NCBI GenBank assembly: GCA_043809365.1
Contig: JAZDDW010000025.1
Span: 1 to 17,264 of the forward strand
DNA: 17,264 nucleotides
Reading direction: 5' to 3'
Origin: CAJAUT01 sp043809365
GTDB taxonomy: Bacteria > Patescibacteriota > Microgenomatia > UBA1400 > UBA12108
Shown: positions 1 to 7,302 of the stretch, one piece after another
Position numbering within the stretch: the stretch's first letter is position 1
Layout of the letters: each line of letters starts with the position of its first letter
Notes under the pieces: generated by a model
Databases searched by the model: none
What the model was told of the DNA's origin: nothing
The model's input: the letters and a program-made list of their open reading frames with translations, nothing else
Translations under genes and position numbers: made by a program

Positions 1-46
1 ACAATGCCAAACGTTTTAGTCAGTATATTTGGCAACAACAAATTAT

Positions 47-54
47 GGAAAGGA
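47..54 (+). promoter_or_regulatory. Shine-Dalgarno site deciding the manC start
   Basis: GGAAAGGA lies 10 bases before the ATG at 65. It supports that start over the in-frame TTG at 29. Bases 1-46 show no recognisable gene. A TATATT at 24-29 could be a -10 box, but its -35 position would fall at or beyond the window edge. Confidence 0.5.
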
Positions 55-64
55 TACAGCTCCT

Positions 65-1150
65 ATGTCCGACATTAAAAAAGCAGTAAAAGTACTGATC
101 ATGTGCGGAGGCAAGGGTACACGGATGTGGCCCATCTCCAATATGGCCCACCCCAAGCAATTTGAGAGTATTTTAGGCAAAAAGTCCATGTTCAGAGAAA
201 CCGTCGACCGGGCTATTACGGGGTTTGGCGCTGACAATATCTATATCGCTACCTCCGCTCACTATAGCCAACACATTATTCAACAAGCTTCAGAGATCCC
301 GCCCGAAAACTTTATTTTCGAACCAGCCATGCGCGACAACCTTGGTGCTCTAGGATTAGCTTCGGCAATTATTAACAAACGTCACCCTGGGTCAGTCATG
401 ATCGTCCTTTGGGGCGCTGACCATGTTGTGAAAAAACCCAAAGTTTTTGTTTCGGCTCTCAAAGAAGCCGCTGATCTAGCTTTCTCAAATGATGTGATCG
501 TACATGTTGATACCCAGCCGAGTTATCCAACTGTCCACAATGGTTGGATCGAAGTCGGGGAGAAAATACGCTCGATCAATGGTTTCGATCTTTACGCATT
601 TAAGCGTTTCGTCGAAAAGCCCGATCTCAAACGCGCAGAAAGTTTTTATGCTTCAGATAAATATCTCATCCACGTCGGTTACATGGCCGTGCGCCCAGAA
701 TTATTCCTCAAGTATTATGCAGAATATACTCCTTCTACCTACGCTGTTCTTAGTCGGATTATCGCCGTCATCGACACTCCCCAATATGCCGCAGTTTTAG
801 CCTCAGAGTATCCCAAATTCGAAAAAATCTCCGTCGATTATGGTTTATTCGAAAAACTTCCTCCAGATAAACAATGGGAACTTCCAGCCGATTTTGGCTG
901 GATAGACGTAGGTACTTGGGAGCTCCTCTATCATGGCCTCGAAAAAGATGATGATGGCAATGTAGTCATTGGCCAGGCAAATCTCATCGACACCAAAAAC
1001 TCACTCATCATTGCCAAGAAAAAGGGGGTTATGGGGGTGATCGGTCTAGATGGCATGATTGTTGTTGATACTGATGAAGGAATGTTGGTTTGTCCTCTTT
1101 TACTTGCCCCCAAAGTCAAAGATTTGTATCACAAAATCGAAGAAAAATAA
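65..1150 (+). CDS. manC: Mannose-1-phosphate guanylyltransferase (GDP-mannose pyrophosphorylase)
   Basis: Predicted cytosolic enzyme making GDP-mannose from GTP and mannose-1-phosphate, a precursor for surface glycans. Seen in the 361-residue product: the nucleotide-binding loop GGKGTRMWP at residues 15-23, followed by the catalytic lysine motif PKQF (K31), EPAMRDN near 86-92, GADH at 117-120, FVEKP at 182-186, and GWIDVGTW at 278-285. These are the standard landmarks of the ManC/GMP family. The length fits the short form without a fused phosphomannose isomerase domain. I chose the ATG at 65 because GGAAAGGA lies about 10 bases upstream; a TTG at 29 would add 12 residues but has no ribosome binding site. 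The next gene, a sugar phosphotransferase, begins 2 bases after the stop, which supports a shared role in glycan assembly. The exact sugar specificity (mannose versus a related hexose) cannot be fixed by eye. Confidence 0.88.
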   Translation: MSDIKKAVKVLIMCGGKGTRMWPISNMAHPKQFESILGKKSMFRETVDRAITGFGADNIYIATSAHYSQHIIQQASEIPPENFIFEPAMRDNLGALGLASAIINKRHPGSVMIVLWGADHVVKKPKVFVSALKEAADLAFSNDVIVHVDTQPSYPTVHNGWIEVGEKIRSINGFDLYAFKRFVEKPDLKRAESFYASDKYLIHVGYMAVRPELFLKYYAEYTPSTYAVLSRIIAVIDTPQYAAVLASEYPKFEKISVDYGLFEKLPPDKQWELPADFGWIDVGTWELLYHGLEKDDDGNVVIGQANLIDTKNSLIIAKKKGVMGVIGLDGMIVVDTDEGMLVCPLLLAPKVKDLYHKIEEK

Positions 1151-1152
1151 TT

Positions 1153-1782
1153 ATGTCATATTTGTCTCTCGCCAAACGTACGCTCGATATTTTTGTCGCC
1201 TCCGTGTTGGCAGTTATTTTTCTTCCCATTTGGCTCACCGTTCCCCTGCTCATTGTGTTGAGTTCTCCTGGTCCCATTATCTACCGTCACAAGCGTATCG
1301 GCCAAAATGGCAAGACATTTAATATGTACAAGTTTCGCTCTATGGTGGTGGGAGCCGATGACATTTTGCACAAACAAGATAAGAAATTACTCAAAAAATT
1401 TAAAAAACTCGTCGGGAAACTAGAAGCCAAGGATGATCCTCGTATCACCAATCTAGGGCGGATTTTGCGTGCCTTGACGATAGACGAATTTCCCCAGCTC
1501 TACAACGTCCTCGTGGGCGACATGAGTATGGTCGGACCCCGTGCCTACCTCGAGCGTGAGCTCAAAGAACAAATCAAAAAATACCCTGGTACCAAAAAAC
1601 TCCTGGATGTAGTGATCACGGCCAAACCAGGTATTACTGGGCTCTGGCAAGTTTCAGGGAGGAATGAGGTTTCGTTTGACAAGAGGGCCTCACTTGACGC
1701 ACAATACGTTAATACTCAATCATTCTGGAATGATCTTAAAATCTTATGGAAAACACCTCAAGCAATGATCTCAAAGTGGTAG
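1153..1782 (+). CDS. Undecaprenyl-phosphate sugar phosphotransferase (bacterial sugar transferase, PglC/WbaP C-terminal type)
   Basis: A membrane monotopic enzyme family that moves a phospho-sugar from a nucleotide sugar onto undecaprenyl phosphate, the first step of lipid-linked glycan synthesis. The 209-residue product has a hydrophobic N-terminal segment at about 11-37, then the family block running from GPIIYRHKRIGQ (40-51) through MYKFRSM (58-64). RITNLGRILR (97-106) leads into the catalytic Asp-Glu dyad D111-E112 in IDEFPQL, followed by GDMSMVGPR (122-130) and KPGITGLWQVSGR (158-170). The size matches the minimal PglC-like catalytic unit without the large WbaP N-terminal domain. The start at ATG 1153 puts the membrane segment at the usual place; upstream in-frame sequence overlaps manC. 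The ribosome site is weak (GAAGAAAA). The end overlaps the next gene by 37 bases if that gene starts at 1746. The transferred sugar cannot be read from sequence. Confidence 0.9.
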   Translation: MSYLSLAKRTLDIFVASVLAVIFLPIWLTVPLLIVLSSPGPIIYRHKRIGQNGKTFNMYKFRSMVVGADDILHKQDKKLLKKFKKLVGKLEAKDDPRITNLGRILRALTIDEFPQLYNVLVGDMSMVGPRAYLERELKEQIKKYPGTKKLLDVVITAKPGITGLWQVSGRNEVSFDKRASLDAQYVNTQSFWNDLKILWKTPQAMISKW

Positions 1783-3701
1783 ATGAGCCAATTATGATCG
1801 AAGCTACGGAAACTGATGGTCAGCCTCTCGCTCTCAAACGTCGATTTTTTACTCGTCCGTGGTTTATCATTCTATTAGCTGTTAGCTGTATGCTGTTAGC
1901 CCTTACCGTTTGGCTGGGTCTTGTGGCCAAGTCCACGCTGGAAAAGCTCCAATCTACCTCTACTCATGCTAGTGCCATCATGACTGCTTTTGAAGCTCGC
2001 GATCTCAACACCGCCAAAGCTGAGCTAGAAAATACCAAAACTGGGTTATCTCAGGCCAAACTCTCATTTAATGCCGTCGGCCCCTTGCGCTATCTGCCCC
2101 TCCTTGGGAGCTATCTTCACGACGTAGATCATCTTTTTGCCGCTGGCCAAATGAGTACGGAACTCGGGGATCTCCTTATCAAAGCTATCGAGCCCTATGC
2201 CGACATCATGGGCTTTACTGGTGCCCCTGGAGCAGATCTCCAACTTACGACTGCCGAAGCTCGGATTATTTTTATTGCCGAGACAGTTGAGAAACTCTCT
2301 CCTCAAATGGATGAGATTAGCCTCAAACTTAAAGGAATCAGTAGTGAACTGCAGACCATTAACGAAAAAAGATATCCCAAAACGGTAATGGGTAAGGAAG
2401 TTCGTAGCAAAGTTACTTCGCTTAAAACTACCGTCGCTGGCGCCGCCGAATCGCTCGGCCAATTCCAGCCCATCGTGAAACTCTTACCCGATCTCCTAGG
2501 CAACCCCGACACCAAAAAGTATCTCATTATGTTCCAGAATGACGCTGAACTGCGTGCAACCGGTGGTTTTTTGACTGCTTATGCCACCATGAAGATTACC
2601 AAAGGCAAGATTGACTCCGGCATTTCCCAGGATATCTACACCCTTGACGCCGGTTTTAAACGCAAAGTCCCGGCTCCTGATCCGATCAAAAAATATCTTC
2701 CCCTTGTCTACACCTGGAACCTTCGCGACATGAATCTCTCCCCCGACTTTAAGAGTTCCATGGACACTTTCACTGGCTATATGAGTGAGGTCCCAGGAGC
2801 CCCTGATTTTGACGCCTTGATCGCCATAGACACCCAGGTCCCTGTGCGCATCCTCGAAGTTTTGGGTCCCATTGGTGTACCTGGATACGGTGGTAAATTC
2901 TCTGCCGAAATCGATCCTCGTTGTGATTGCCCCCAAGTCATCTACGAACTCGAAAATATTATTACTCGCCCCACCTACGAGATCCGCGAAGGTCGCAAAT
3001 CGATTCTTGGTCCTCTCATGAACTCCATGTTGGCCAACATGATGGGAAGCCCTAAGTCCAAGTGGGCAGAGTTCTTTAATATCTTCACCGAATCTATTAA
3101 ACAAAAACATCTCCTCATGTATTTCCGCGATAGCAACAAGCAAAATGCGGTTGAGGTACTGGGAGCCGGTGGTCGCATCAACGACTACGACGGAGATTAT
3201 CTCCATATCAATGATACTAATTTTGCCGGTGCCAAATCTAACATGTTCGTCACTCAAGAAGTGGAGCAAATAGTCAATATCGGCGCTGACGGCAAGATAT
3301 CCAAGAAACTCACCCTCACCTATAAAAACCCGCGTGCTGGTGATAACTGCAACCTAGAGGCTGGCAAACTCTGCTTGAACGGACTCCTCCGTGACTGGCA
3401 AAGGATCTACGTCCCCAAGGGTTCTATCTTAAAGAGCGCCAAGGGTTTTGAGGTCGACATGACCACGACAGAAGATCTGGGCAAAACCGTCTTTGAAGGC
3501 TTCTTTACCCTCGCCCCCCAATCGGTCAAGAAACTCGAAATTGAGTACGAAGTCCCCGCGGGGCTTGTCAATGGAGACTATAGACTCCTAATTCAAAAAC
3601 AGCCTGGTACTAAAGAGATCAAAACCACCCTTACGCTCAACGGTGGTAAACCCAAGGTATATAACCTCAACTCCGATCAAGAAATTGTGATGTCCAGGTG
3701 A
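1746..3701 (+). CDS. DUF4012 family membrane-anchored protein
   Basis: Function unknown. The 651-residue product has a short cytosolic N-terminus with basic residues (KRRFFTRPW, 31-39), one transmembrane helix at about 40-60, and a large predicted external part. Residues 62-145 are helical and resemble the Ala/Leu-rich stalk of the family (ARDLNTAKAEL, then LRYLPLLGSYL). The clearest family mark is YLIMFQNDAELRATGGF at 259-275, the DUF4012 signature of type FQNxAELRxTGGF. DUF4012 proteins are common in CPR bacteria and actinobacteria and often sit beside glycan genes, as here next to a sugar phosphotransferase and manC. A role in exporting or attaching surface polysaccharide is inference only. 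The start is uncertain: ATG 1746 overlaps the previous gene by 37 bases, while GTG 1776 and ATG 1794 are in frame and still leave the membrane helix intact. The stop overlaps the recO start as GTGA. Confidence 0.85.
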   Translation: MENTSSNDLKVVDEPIMIEATETDGQPLALKRRFFTRPWFIILLAVSCMLLALTVWLGLVAKSTLEKLQSTSTHASAIMTAFEARDLNTAKAELENTKTGLSQAKLSFNAVGPLRYLPLLGSYLHDVDHLFAAGQMSTELGDLLIKAIEPYADIMGFTGAPGADLQLTTAEARIIFIAETVEKLSPQMDEISLKLKGISSELQTINEKRYPKTVMGKEVRSKVTSLKTTVAGAAESLGQFQPIVKLLPDLLGNPDTKKYLIMFQNDAELRATGGFLTAYATMKITKGKIDSGISQDIYTLDAGFKRKVPAPDPIKKYLPLVYTWNLRDMNLSPDFKSSMDTFTGYMSEVPGAPDFDALIAIDTQVPVRILEVLGPIGVPGYGGKFSAEIDPRCDCPQVIYELENIITRPTYEIREGRKSILGPLMNSMLANMMGSPKSKWAEFFNIFTESIKQKHLLMYFRDSNKQNAVEVLGAGGRINDYDGDYLHINDTNFAGAKSNMFVTQEVEQIVNIGADGKISKKLTLTYKNPRAGDNCNLEAGKLCLNGLLRDWQRIYVPKGSILKSAKGFEVDMTTTEDLGKTVFEGFFTLAPQSVKKLEIEYEVPAGLVNGDYRLLIQKQPGTKEIKTTLTLNGGKPKVYNLNSDQEIVMSR

Positions 3702-4213
3702 AATACTCTAAACTAGAAGGTATCATCATCAATCGCCAAGTTGTCAAAGATAGCGATCGTTTCCTTACTATTTTTACTAAAGAGATGGGCAAAATCTCGG
3801 TCTACGCCAGGGGTATCCGCTCGATCACTTCCAAGAGGGGAAGTCAGCTTGATCTTTTCTCTCATATCAAGTTTGAACTAATCGAACAGCATGACCGCCG
3901 CACCTTAACGAGTGTCGAACTCCTAGATGGTCATCACGTGAGTAAAGATAAGCTAGAGAACATTTCCCGTCTTTTCCAGATCGGCGAACTGATCGACGCC
4001 CTACTCCCCGAGGACGATCCTCATCCCGATGTTTATGCACTGCTTAAGACCGCCCTGACTCATCTCCACCGCTTTGCTACCCCTGACTATCTCTACCGCT
4101 TTAAGAAAAAATTGCTACTTCTCCTAGGCTACGGGAATTTTGAGAATCGAGATATCGATGTTTTTATCGACTCACTCCTCATGCGTCCTCTCCGTGCTAG
4201 AATTACTCTATGA
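3698..4213 (+). CDS. recO: DNA repair protein RecO, short form
   Basis: RecO helps load RecA at gaps by displacing SSB, working with RecR. The N-terminal OB-fold block is clear: KLEGIIINRQVVKDSDRFL at 5-23, then LTIFTKEMGKISVYARGIR at 23-41 and QLDLFSHIKFELIE at 50-63. A helical part follows to about residue 160. At 171 residues it is well short of the usual 240 or so. It ends without the C-terminal region that carries the Cys-based zinc site in many RecO proteins, and it contains no cysteine at all. This is not an obvious frameshift, because glyQS begins in the stop codon (ATGA at 4210-4213). The start is GTG 3698, overlapping the DUF4012 stop by 4 bases. No clear ribosome site is seen, so translational coupling is likely. 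Confidence 0.82.
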   Translation: MKYSKLEGIIINRQVVKDSDRFLTIFTKEMGKISVYARGIRSITSKRGSQLDLFSHIKFELIEQHDRRTLTSVELLDGHHVSKDKLENISRLFQIGELIDALLPEDDPHPDVYALLKTALTHLHRFATPDYLYRFKKKLLLLLGYGNFENRDIDVFIDSLLMRPLRARITL

Positions 4214-5577
4214 CATCACTTACCGATATTGTTTCCTTGGCTAAACGCCGTGGGTTTTTTTATCCCGGCTCCGACATCTACGGCGGTCTTGCCAACACCT
4301 GGGACTATGGCCCGCTCGGAACGGAACTTAAGAAAAAGATCAAAGATCTCTGGTGGAAAACCTTTGTCACCGACCGCGAGGATATGGTCGGACTCGACTC
4401 ATCCGTGATCTCAAATAGCAAAGTCTGGGAGGCCTCGGGTCACGTCGCGAGCTTTGCCGACGCTATGGTCGACTGCAAGACCTGCCACGCTCGCACCCGC
4501 GCCGATCATCTTATAGAAGACGCAACAGGTGAGAAAGTCGAAGGCAAAACCCTTGTTGAGCTCAACGAAATTATTGCCACCCGCCAAATCAAGTGCCCCA
4601 CTTGTGGCAACGCTACCCTCACCGAAGCTCGCCAGTTCAATTTGCTCTTCCCTGTCCACCTCGGCATCTTGGCGGAAACCGCTGACCTTGCTTACCTGCG
4701 CGGCGAGACTGCCCAGGGCATCTTTATCAACTTCAAAAATATTCTTGACTCTACCCGCATTAAACTGCCGTTTGGGGTAGGGCAGTTGGGCAAGAGTTTC
4801 CGCAACGAGATCACCAAGGGGCAGGCGACTTTCCGCACCGTCGAGTTTGAGCAGGGTGAGATTGAGTACTTCTTTAATCCCGAAGAGTCCAACTGGGAGG
4901 ATCTCTTTAGCACTTGGCTTAGCTCGATGCAAGATTTTGTGATAGGTACCCTGGGTATCAATCAAGAGCATCTGCGGGTGCGGGAGCACGATGATCTAGA
5001 ACGGAGCTTTTATAGCCAGAAAACTGTTGATTTAGAGTACGATTATCCCTTTGGTTTCAAAGAGCTTTGGGGACTGGCTTACCGCACTGACTATGATTTA
5101 AATCAACACATCAAACATAGTGGTCAGGATTTAAGCTATACCGATCCCATAACTTCCAAAAAGTTTGTCCCCCACGTCATCGAACCCGCGGTGGGGATTG
5201 ACCGCCTTGTCCTTATGGTTCTCTGCGACGCCTATCACTTCGATGATAAAAATCAAAGAACCGTGCTCAAACTCGCCAAGAAACTGGCCCCTTACTCAGT
5301 GGCCGTCTTCCCGCTCCTGCGCAACAACGAGGAACTTGTGGCCAAAGCCAAAACTGTTTTTGACTCACTCAAGTCCCAATTCAGAGTGGGCTGGGACGAC
5401 CGCGGCAACATCGGCAAACGCTATTTCTACCAAGACGAGATGGGTACACCCTTCTGTGTGACGGTTGACCACCAAACCCTAGAGGATCAAACAGTTACCG
5501 TGCGCGATCGCGATACTACCAAACAAGAGAGAATCGCCCTCGCTCAATTACCTGCCTATCTGGAGTCTCATTTATGA
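4210..5577 (+). CDS. glyQS: Glycyl-tRNA synthetase, single-chain (alpha2) type
   Basis: Charges tRNA-Gly with glycine in the cytosol. The 455-residue product shows the family start RRGFFYPGSDIYGGLANTWDYGP (13-35) and a class II catalytic core with motif 2 around FRNEI (197-201) and ATFRTVEFEQGEIEYF (206-221). Motif 3 is around EPAVGIDRLVL (325-335). An insertion carries two CxxC pairs, C89/C92 and C129/C132, consistent with a zinc site. The C-terminal anticodon-binding domain covers about 355-455 (APYSVAVFPLL, then GKRYFYQDEMGTPFCVTVD). This is the dimeric form found in archaea, eukaryotes and some bacteria, not the alpha2beta2 form. The start overlaps recO as ATGA, and the stop overlaps the next gene in the same way. 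Confidence 0.95.
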   Translation: MTSLTDIVSLAKRRGFFYPGSDIYGGLANTWDYGPLGTELKKKIKDLWWKTFVTDREDMVGLDSSVISNSKVWEASGHVASFADAMVDCKTCHARTRADHLIEDATGEKVEGKTLVELNEIIATRQIKCPTCGNATLTEARQFNLLFPVHLGILAETADLAYLRGETAQGIFINFKNILDSTRIKLPFGVGQLGKSFRNEITKGQATFRTVEFEQGEIEYFFNPEESNWEDLFSTWLSSMQDFVIGTLGINQEHLRVREHDDLERSFYSQKTVDLEYDYPFGFKELWGLAYRTDYDLNQHIKHSGQDLSYTDPITSKKFVPHVIEPAVGIDRLVLMVLCDAYHFDDKNQRTVLKLAKKLAPYSVAVFPLLRNNEELVAKAKTVFDSLKSQFRVGWDDRGNIGKRYFYQDEMGTPFCVTVDHQTLEDQTVTVRDRDTTKQERIALAQLPAYLESHL

Positions 5578-6362
5578 AAAAATCTCTGCCCCTCATCATC
5601 GGTGTAGTTGTTCTTGTTCTGGCAACAGGGATTTTCTTAATATCCAAAAAATCCGCCACTAAATCTCCAGGTGTCACCGACAATACTCCTCTTGATCTCC
5701 CTATCAACACCCTACCTCTAGTCGAGCGTCCCTTTATCACCCTTTCTCCCGACGCAACCGGTCGCAGTCTCGATATCGCCATTTCTGGCGCTCCTAAAGA
5801 GGGGAGTATGGAGTATGAAATGATCTATAACGCCAGTGGCAAGCAAGAAGGGGCTCTGGGCTCTATATTCTTAAATAGTGAAAAACAACCCATCACCAAG
5901 TCGATTCTCTTAGGGAGCAAATCTGGGGGTGGCAAAGTCACCTATCACGAAGGAGTCACGGGTGGATCTCTTACCGTGACCTATGGCGAGACACGGCTCA
6001 AAGAAAGTTGGAACTATCTCCATTTTGATCCGACCGACCCCACGATCTCCTCTACCGATGGACGCTTTAGCGTGCTCTTCCCCAAAACTGCTCTCAAAAA
6101 AGACACCGTCATTATCACCATAAAAACCTTTGGGTACCCAACACTAGAGGGCAAAGTTATCTCTGGGCCATACGGTTACTTCCCCCAGACTCCCGTAAAA
6201 GTCCCTGTTTCAATTTCCCTCAAGCTCCCAGCCGGCGAGCATCTCAATCCCACCATTTTTGAGTGGAACGGCACTGCCTGGAAAAAATTGACGACCAAAC
6301 TTGCAAGCGACACCGTCTCTGCCTCTGCCTCCAATAACGTTTTCCTCGTCACCGGGGAGTAA
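5574..6362 (+). CDS. Membrane-anchored beta-rich protein of unknown function
   Basis: Not recognised as a named family. The 262-residue product starts MKKS and has one hydrophobic segment at about 6-24 that looks like an uncleaved signal anchor, since no lipobox or clear cleavage site is seen. A Ser/Thr/Pro-rich linker follows to about 55. The rest is strand-rich. The last 100 residues (FSVLFPKTALKKDTVIITI, then PVSISLKLPAGEHLNP and FEWNGTAWKKLTTKL) resemble ZU5-like or Ig-like beta-sandwich modules of bacterial surface proteins, in which the WDGTxW pattern is common. That link is by eye only. It starts as ATGA over the glyQS stop, with GGAG 8 bases upstream. It is the last gene of the left-hand operon; no clear hairpin terminator follows. 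It has no cysteine, which fits an extracytoplasmic location. Confidence 0.75.
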   Translation: MKKSLPLIIGVVVLVLATGIFLISKKSATKSPGVTDNTPLDLPINTLPLVERPFITLSPDATGRSLDIAISGAPKEGSMEYEMIYNASGKQEGALGSIFLNSEKQPITKSILLGSKSGGGKVTYHEGVTGGSLTVTYGETRLKESWNYLHFDPTDPTISSTDGRFSVLFPKTALKKDTVIITIKTFGYPTLEGKVISGPYGYFPQTPVKVPVSISLKLPAGEHLNPTIFEWNGTAWKKLTTKLASDTVSASASNNVFLVTGE

Positions 6363-6381
6363 AGCTTTCAACTGTTTACCT

Positions 6382-6714
6382 TTATTTATCCAGAGAAGTG
6401 TTGTGTTGGCAGTGTACCAGACAATAAGCCATACAGGCGGGGTATCCCAACAACTTTTCAAACTGAGTAAGTTCTTTTGATCCCACTCTCACTCTGCCCG
6501 CCGCCTTCCCCACCTCAATCGGTACAAAATCCGAACATCGATCCGGCGCCAACGAACCCTCTCCCTCACTGTCTAGAAATACCCAGGGTGGGGTAGAGGG
6601 GCTAGGATCATCGTGAACCGCAAACTTATGACCTACTCCACAATTGACCGGCGCAATTAAAAATATTTTTTTTGGTTCTTCCGGAGTTGTCGTCACAGTC
6701 GAGAAGTATATCAC
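6382..6714 (-). CDS. Small Cys-rich hypothetical protein
   Basis: Probable gene on the minus strand, 110 residues, family not recognised. It has five cysteines (25, 60, 94, 98, 102), and the C-terminus has C94-x3-C98-x3-C102 with H101 and H104. This could bind metal, but no known motif fits exactly. The composition looks like real protein, for example DFVPIEVGKAAGRVRV at 62-77. The start would be GTG (complement of 6712-6714) with a TAGG-type ribosome site about 8 bases before it. It faces the 5574 gene, with only 19 bases between the two stops, and is divergent from mraZ. It fills most of the only long gap in the window, which otherwise has no gene. The + strand here is very C-rich, so a chance open frame remains possible. 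Confidence 0.5.
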   Translation of the reverse strand: MIYFSTVTTTPEEPKKIFLIAPVNCGVGHKFAVHDDPSPSTPPWVFLDSEGEGSLAPDRCSDFVPIEVGKAAGRVRVGSKELTQFEKLLGYPACMAYCLVHCQHNTSLDK

Positions 6715-6807
6715 TCTATGCGCCTAGTCACTAAATTTATCCCATAAGACAACTTTCGGGTCATGTTTGGGCAATAGCACAAACCATATTTTCCTATAAC
6801 TAACTAG

Positions 6808-6836
6808 TTGACAACTGTATCATTATGTTCTTAAAT
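6808..6836 (+). promoter_or_regulatory. Sigma-70-like promoter of the mraZ/dcw operon
   Basis: TTGACA at 6808-6813 is a perfect -35 box. It is followed, after 17 bases, by TTAAAT at 6831-6836 (4 of 6 matches to TATAAT). Transcription would start near 6843, about 28 bases before the mraZ ATG. The region is A/T-rich and noncoding on both strands, as expected for the promoter at the head of this cluster. The -35 box lies inside an 11-bp inverted repeat, AGTTG-A-CAACT (6806-6816). Confidence 0.6.
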
Positions 6837-6844
6837 AAATTGAT

Positions 6845-6859
6845 AGGAATAAACAGGAA
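6845..6859 (+). promoter_or_regulatory. Candidate MraZ operator: 10-bp-period direct repeat, also contains the mraZ ribosome site
   Basis: AGGAA occurs at 6845-6849 and again at 6855-6859. With flanks, TAGGAATAAA is followed directly by CAGGAAAAAG, with 8 of 10 positions shared. E. coli MraZ is known to bind short G-rich direct repeats with 10-bp spacing between its own promoter and start codon; period and position match here, but the repeat sequence differs. The second copy also serves as the likely Shine-Dalgarno site of mraZ (12-base spacer), so binding could block translation as well. The operator role is inference. Confidence 0.35.
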
Positions 6860-6870
6860 AAAGATCTTAT

Positions 6871-7302
6871 ATGTTTATCGGCACATATTATCACACTCTC
6901 GAAGATCAAAATCGGATTTCCGTTCCCAAGCTATTTCGTTCTGAACTTACCCCCGGCTCTATCATCACCAAAGGCTTAGACGGTTGCCTCTTTATTTTCA
7001 CCGCCGAGTCTTGGAGTAAGCTCGTGGGTAAACTAGAAACTCTGCCCTTGACCAGCAAGCCGGCTCGTGACTTTCTCCGTCTCCTCACCTACTACGCGAC
7101 TCCGCTCGACACTGACAAGCTTGGTCGTACCCACCTCCCCGACAATCTCATCCAAACAGCCGGTATCAAAAAAGACGTGGTTTTTGCCGGCGCTCTAACT
7201 CGTGTCGAGATTTGGGACAAACATACCTACCACACTTACTTAGATGGGCTCACCACGCAAGAATCAGAGTTATCTACTAGCCTTGGGGAGCTTGGGATAT
7301 GA
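6871..7302 (+). CDS. mraZ: Transcriptional regulator MraZ
   Basis: First gene of the dcw cluster in most bacteria; a ring-forming DNA-binding protein of the AbrB/SpoVT fold that represses its own operon. The 143-residue product begins MFIGTYYHTL and has the two repeats expected. Repeat one has EDQNRISVPKLFR at 11-23 and repeat two has LDTDKLGRTHLP at 79-90, followed by AGIKKDVVFAG at 97-107 and VEIWD at 112-116. The first DxxGR-type motif is degenerate (EDQNR, Asn in place of Gly), but the Arg is kept. Length is normal for the family. A good promoter and a 10-bp direct repeat lie just upstream. The stop overlaps the rsmH start as ATGA. Confidence 0.93.
   Translation: MFIGTYYHTLEDQNRISVPKLFRSELTPGSIITKGLDGCLFIFTAESWSKLVGKLETLPLTSKPARDFLRLLTYYATPLDTDKLGRTHLPDNLIQTAGIKKDVVFAGALTRVEIWDKHTYHTYLDGLTTQESELSTSLGELGI

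Larger units (their letters stand above)
6363..6870. other. Longest gap between + strand genes
   Basis: This 508-base stretch separates the two + strand operons. It contains the probable minus-strand gene at 6382-6714 and then about 155 noncoding bases with the mraZ promoter and the GGA direct repeats. The 19 bases between the convergent stops hold no clear hairpin-plus-T-run terminator. No tRNA or repeat array was seen. Confidence 0.7.

Noticed and set aside
2496..3269. 257-residue open frame on the minus strand
   Set aside because: It lies wholly inside the DUF4012 gene, opposite its conserved FQNxAELRxTGGF motif, has no recognisable domain, and reflects antisense reading of C-ending codons.
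4411..4989. 192-residue open frame on the minus strand
   Set aside because: Antisense to the glyQS catalytic core, including motif 2; no ribosome site or family resemblance.
6210..6461. 83-residue minus-strand frame overlapping the end of the 5574 gene
   Set aside because: It overlaps a better-supported gene on the + strand and the alternative minus-strand gene at 6382-6714; its composition is unconvincing.
6656..6676. A/T run (AATTAAAAATATTTTTTTTGG) as a transcription terminator
   Set aside because: No stable G+C stem precedes it, and it encodes PKKIFLI in the minus-strand gene.
6757..6772. CGGGT and TGGGC as E. coli-like MraZ boxes
   Set aside because: Spacing is 11 bp rather than 10 and they lie upstream of the promoter -35 box; the GGA repeats near the start codon fit better.
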